A stretch of DNA of 64,000 nucleotides, taken from assembly GCA_028023455.1 (NCBI GenBank), contig JAQFVV010000072.1:2438501-2502500 (forward strand), written 5' to 3'. The stretch comes from Epiperipatus broadwayi (lineage: Eukaryota; Onychophora; Udeonychophora; Euonychophora; Peripatidae). The notes beneath the pieces were generated by a model. That model saw nothing but the letters and a program-made list of their open reading frames with translations, ran no database searches and was not told the DNA's origin. Below, one piece after another: positions 60,724 to 64,000 of the stretch (position 1 is its first letter; each line of letters opens with the position of its first letter). The translations under genes were made by a program, and so were the position numbers.

Positions 60724-61328
60724 CAAGATCACCATTTTTTATGCTTGCTTATAGCTGTTACTAAAACACATATTGCCACACACAGCAAACTAGAGTAATC
60801 AATGGATGTCAGAAGACTTGTGCATAAAATCCCTATCTAGTGCCTACTCATCCAATATCCCCAGACTAGTTTCTGGATTGTGGCCTTTGTCAGTGAGGAG
60901 CCTTGGATCTGAGAGCACTGCATCTAGATCTTAGGATCTAATGCACCCCTCCAGCAGCCACCTTTTATCTCCACTTAACTACAAAACTATGAGTCTTAAA
61001 TTGAAAACACCTTAATATTTTCAACTGACTTTAGACCTATATGACTATATAAGCTAATGAGCTTGGATTGAAAATATTAAGGTGTTTTCAATTTAAGACT
61101 CATAGTTTTGTAGTTAAGTGGAGATAAAAGTTGGCTGCTGGAGGGTTGCATTAGATCCTAAGATCTAGGTGCAGGCTCCTCACTGATGAAGGCCACAAGC
61201 CAGAAACTAGTCTGTGGATATTGGATGAGTAGCCACTATATGGGGATTTTATGCACAAGCCTTCTGGCATCCATTGATTACTCTAGCTTGCTATGTGTGG
61301 CAATACGTATAGTGAGTTTTGCCTGTTT
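60724..61328. mobile_element. Family A full foldback with target duplication (A13)
   Basis: The element is flanked by an exact 13-base duplication, taattatacattt (60711-60723 and 61329-61341). It opens with the outer segment (caagatcaccattttttatg), followed by an antisense unit, a central hairpin (ttgaaaacaccttaatattt at 60998-61017 with its complement at 61071-61090), and a sense unit ending gcctgttt. The left, minus-strand core reads CUGACAA and is broken; the right, plus-strand core (CUGAUGA at 61183-61189) is intact, but part of helix I (the gtgctctcagatccaag segment) is deleted. It is the most complete example of the palindromic form at 605 bases. Confidence 0.85.
61171..61230 (+). ncRNA. 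Hammerhead ribozyme candidate, family A (A13, right arm)
   Basis: The core CUGAUGA (61183-61189), helix II GGC/GCC with A/A apposition, GAAAC, AC/GU helix III and a GUC triplet are all present. Helix I UGUGGA pairs with UCCUCA except for one U/U mismatch, and the outer helix is deleted, so loop-loop support is lost. Weak activity at best. Confidence 0.55.
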
Positions 61329-61424
61329 TAATTATACATTTGTAAATTTATTGTTCAATATTATTCTCTTTCAAAAAAAAAAAAAGGCATCAGAGAAAGT
61401 TTAATGATTTTCAAAAAAAACATT

Positions 61425-61660
61425 TCTGCTGAAGTTGCTTCATCAGTTGTCCCAGGTCATCAGATCAACTCAAATAGCATCAATAACATTCATTATTTAC
61501 TCATCATCATTTATTGCTATTAAATCTTCAAACATACAGCTCTTGTATACAATTAATATTAATTTACCATATTTTGGATGAATATTAGCCCAGAAATTGT
61601 TAGATTAATATTATCCCAGATGAAGATTTTAAATACAGTTAAAGATAAAAGAATTATTTA
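61425..61660 (-). repeat. Family B-associated repeat with relic hammerhead
   Basis: On the minus strand CUGAUGA (complement of 61439-61445) is followed by a shortened helix II and GAAAU (complement of 61421-61425). The downstream (plus-strand) sequence matches the repeat also seen at 5815, 9150 and 13700, including agcccagaaattgttag and tacagttaaagataaa. Helix II has only two plausible pairs. Confidence 0.45.
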
Positions 61661-62499
61661 AAGCCTAGTGAACATTGATATAAATGAACAGTATGGAAAA
61701 AAATTAGGTGAATTCTATACAAGTCAAAATTTAAAAGTGCTACAAACAGTTAACAGTTCTAAAACCACTGTGGACTTGCAACATGCAGAATCTATTAATT
61801 TTTATTATTCAATGATTATAAACTTGCAGCAAGCAAAAGAAAAACAAATAAATAATGTAATCCACATTTTACCACAAAAATCAAAAACCCTAAATTACTT
61901 GTCTTCTCATAATAATTACCTTATGGTCAAATATCTCATTAACTAAGGCTGAAATTGCTATGAAACATTAACTTAGCTCAGCATACCCAAATTTATCTTC
62001 AGTTTAGATAATCACAATTCAGTCCTTTTTAAACCAGAGATTCAAAATAAAACTGAACCCAACATGTAATCTATATTATGAGAAAGAATAAACAATATTT
62101 CCCTTTTTTAAAAGTATAGGTACTTTATAATATCATTCCAACAGATATCAAACAAAATTAGTATTTATTTGAAAATTTTCATGCAGAAGATCTTCAAGAA
62201 TATCAACTTCATTTCTCATGCATTATTTACATTTTTATTCCTTATGATATAATTTGCATACATTAAATTCACTTTTGGTGTTAGGAAATATAACATTCAC
62301 TTTTGAATAATTTAAACCAGCAGTCAGCAAATTATGATCTAGAAGTCATTAAATAATTCATAAACACATTCATATCCCATTAATTGCTTCCCAGAAAAGT
62401 AAAGTTTTTTCCTCTAATTGGTAAACTTATAAAAATAATATAAACTGATACTTCAATCGATTTATATTTTATCAATATTTGTTTATTTTATCAATTAAT

Positions 62500-62830
62500 A
62501 TGTAGGAGATTTGAACTCAGACTTTCACATGACCCTCAACTATCCATGCCATCTCATACTGCTGATACATTTGATCATACACATGTTGAAAAGGTAAATT
62601 ATCACCAATATAGTATTTCGTGCTAAACAAGCACTCATCAGTTGGTCCAGATTATCATCTACACACATATATAAAAATCAATGCTCAGCTTATATTAAGA
62701 TAGCTAATCTTCATACTTTAATGGACAGACTTCAATCCACTCCACCCCACAACTCTTCAGCCATCCATTTCATTGAAAATCTGATGATGGAAATGTTCAA
62801 AGCCCACATTGGTGCAAACCTTCTCATCCT
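62500..62830 (-). mobile_element. Family B hammerhead element, single unit with intact core (B4)
   Basis: This is a complete unit in minus orientation. It has a B-box-like end (aggagatttgaactcagac, 62503-62521), the ccatgccatctcatac block, the hammerhead (62600-62660), the gacagacttcaatccactcc block and the aaaatctgatgatgg end (62776-62790). It is the best preserved family B copy in the window. No protein is encoded; the small frame on the plus strand at 62721-62939 is incidental. Target duplications are not obvious. Confidence 0.75.
62598..62658 (-). ncRNA. Hammerhead ribozyme, family B (B4), core intact
   Basis: On the minus strand: CUGAUGA at 62641-62635; helix II GUGCU/AGCAC (five Watson-Crick pairs, 62634-62630 and 62624-62620) with loop UGUUU; GAA at 62619-62617; helix III A-U and U-A (62616/62610, 62615/62611) closed by three bases; H17 = A at 62609. 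Helix I UUGG (62608-62605) pairs with CCAA (62645-62642), followed by a bulge and further partial pairing. All invariant core bases are present. The predicted cut is after 62609. An AUA-type triplet obeys the NUH rule but is less favoured than GUC. Confidence 0.75.
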
Positions 62831-63359
62831 ACCCATGTTGACCATAAGTCACTCTGACCCCTCATGTGCAGGACTTAATCCATTTTCATACATATACGAG
62901 GGATGGGCAAACCTTAGAGCACTATATTTTAATATATGAATTTTGAATAAAATAAAGGTACATACGTGATGTTCTACTTTTATTGTTTGGAAATTAATGA
63001 ACTGGAAATGGAATTGATTTTAAAAGTTTTTAAAATTTGGGGTAAAAAATTCAAATAAATGGAGAAAAAAATTAAAAAACTTCCAAATATAGGAATAAAA
63101 TTATATTGAAATGTTGGGAATTTTTTTTCTGAACAGTTTTTAACAATAAAAAAATAGCAATGTTCATTTTAATTATTTTTGGGTTGTCTTACATCTGCAG
63201 ATATCTTTTCTCAAAGGAATTATATTTTAAATCCATTAAGATATCAATTGATGCACAATAATTCAATCTTATGATCACATTAAAGTGACAAATTACAAAG
63301 TAGATTCATAGACTTTGTGACATAACATAACCAAAAAAATGATTGATCTAATTGTTTTA
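62831..63359. other. No gene recognised
   Basis: AT-rich sequence with nothing shared with the repeat families described here. Confidence 0.5.
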
Positions 63360-63650
63360 TAGCTTGCACTTAAAAGTTTCAATTTGCATTGCCTTAAGAT
63401 CCAATTTTCAAGAATCTAAAGATGTAAGTTTGACTCCTATACTAGTATGGATACTGATCAAGCCAGCAACACTTGAAGAAGAGGAGAAAATAATACCACT
63501 CAAAACGTTCTGTAATCTACTGAATCTTTGTTATTACTAACAGTTGTTTGTATTTGGAAAAGTTCATGTTTAAAATTTTCTAGACATTGAACATTTAATG
63601 ATAGATGAAAGAAATAATCTAATATATTATCACATAATCTACTTTTTATT
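63360..63650 (+). mobile_element. Family C SINE-like element, third copy
   Basis: This plus-strand copy has a degraded tRNA-like head (gccttaagatccaattttc, 63391-63409, then a B-box relic gtttgactcc at 63428-63437) followed by the family C body: caagccagcaacacttgaag (63459-63478), a decayed hammerhead-like motif (cttgaagaagagg to ctcaaaacg), ttattactaacagtt (63531-63545) and a tail with ttctagacattgaac. It matches the order of both arms at 39200-39678, so the unit is a real interspersed family. Confidence 0.6.
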
Positions 63651-64000
63651 GCTTTGTATTTTTTAGTCAATTTGATAAAAGAACGTTCTTCTACACAGTG
63701 TCCGTGCTTTTAATAAACCTTTTATCTTTATGTGCATAGTAATGCATTTTTACTATGATTATTTTTTATGTTATATATAAATTTTATTGGTAGTTATCAA
63801 CTTACATCATAGATTTGCCCATTTGACCTGCAAATGAGATGAATAATATTCTATATAGAAAAGGAGTGACCTGGAATTAAAAAAGGTCACCAATCACTCA
63901 ATTAAACAATTAATAAATAAACTGCAAAATTATTGAAATTTTCACTAAGGATTATTTATTTATAAGTATATAATAAAATTCTCTACTGCAAATAATATAG

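Noticed and set aside
60724-61328. Family A as a cut-and-paste TIR transposon
   Set aside because: Although copies are palindromic, the 11-14 bp target duplications, the asymmetric outer segment found at only one end, and the simple unit at 32.5 kb fit retroposition better.

Overview
The window reads as a gene-poor, strongly AT-rich stretch of a nuclear genome from an animal, probably an invertebrate. The evidence is indirect: degenerate RTE-type and other non-LTR retrotransposons, tRNA-derived SINEs with target-site duplications, a pogo/Tigger-like DNA transposon, hammerhead-ribozyme repeats of a kind known from animal Penelope-like elements and retrozymes, and many trinucleotide microsatellites. 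I cannot name the species; a mollusc or other lophotrochozoan is only a guess. No long open reading frame looks like a host gene. There are no bacterial-type operons, rRNAs, true tRNA genes or CRISPR arrays, so nearly everything that can be annotated is repeat biology.

The most striking content is a set of dispersed elements whose conserved core folds as a hammerhead ribozyme. Family A (at least ten recognisable copies plus relics, 14-61 kb) carries the core CUGAUGA, a short helix II, GAAA, a 2-bp helix III (AC/GU closed by UA), a GUC cleavage triplet, and a helix I of the form UGGGGA/UCCUCA followed by an internal loop and UUGGAU/AUCCAA. This is a type I hammerhead with a minimal helix III. 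The copy at 40.75-41.11 kb keeps a fully canonical core on the minus strand. Many family A copies have 11-14 bp target-site duplications, and most are foldbacks holding sense and antisense versions of the same unit; the copy at 32.5 kb is a simple unit of about 216 bp. Family B (1.7, 5.7, 8.8, 12.5, 13.6, 30.4, 61.4 and 62.6 kb) is unrelated outside the core but has its own hammerhead (helix II GUGCU/AGCAC, helix I UUGG/CCAA, AUA-type cleavage site), with a tRNA B-box-like sequence beyond it; the 62.6 kb copy keeps an intact core. Family C (39.2-39.7 and 63.4-63.6 kb) looks like a tRNA-headed SINE with a hammerhead-like CUGAAGA motif.

Layout: 0-10 kb, a nearly perfect 368-bp foldback (220-587) and family B copies; 10.26-11.78 kb, a Tigger-like element with a nested MITE; 14-21 kb, family A copies, some nested; 21.2-25 kb, one copy of a long unclassified repeat D whose inverted partner lies at about 46-51.75 kb; 26-32 kb, a family A foldback and two tRNA-SINEs; 33 kb, a minisatellite; 36 kb, a foldback and compound microsatellites; 39-42.7 kb, a family C inverted pair, two family A copies and a LINE 3' end; 44.4-45.1 kb, a GC-richer LTR-like block; 51.7-56 kb, a family A copy, SINEs and a 118-bp ATT array; 55.8-58.9 kb, a decayed RTE-type LINE; 59-64 kb, a short inverted repeat, two family A copies and family B and C copies.

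Nothing here works together as a pathway. The plausible functional link is mobilisation: the small hammerhead elements and SINEs encode no protein and would depend on reverse transcriptases from elements such as the LINEs seen here or from Penelope-like elements elsewhere. That dependence is inference.
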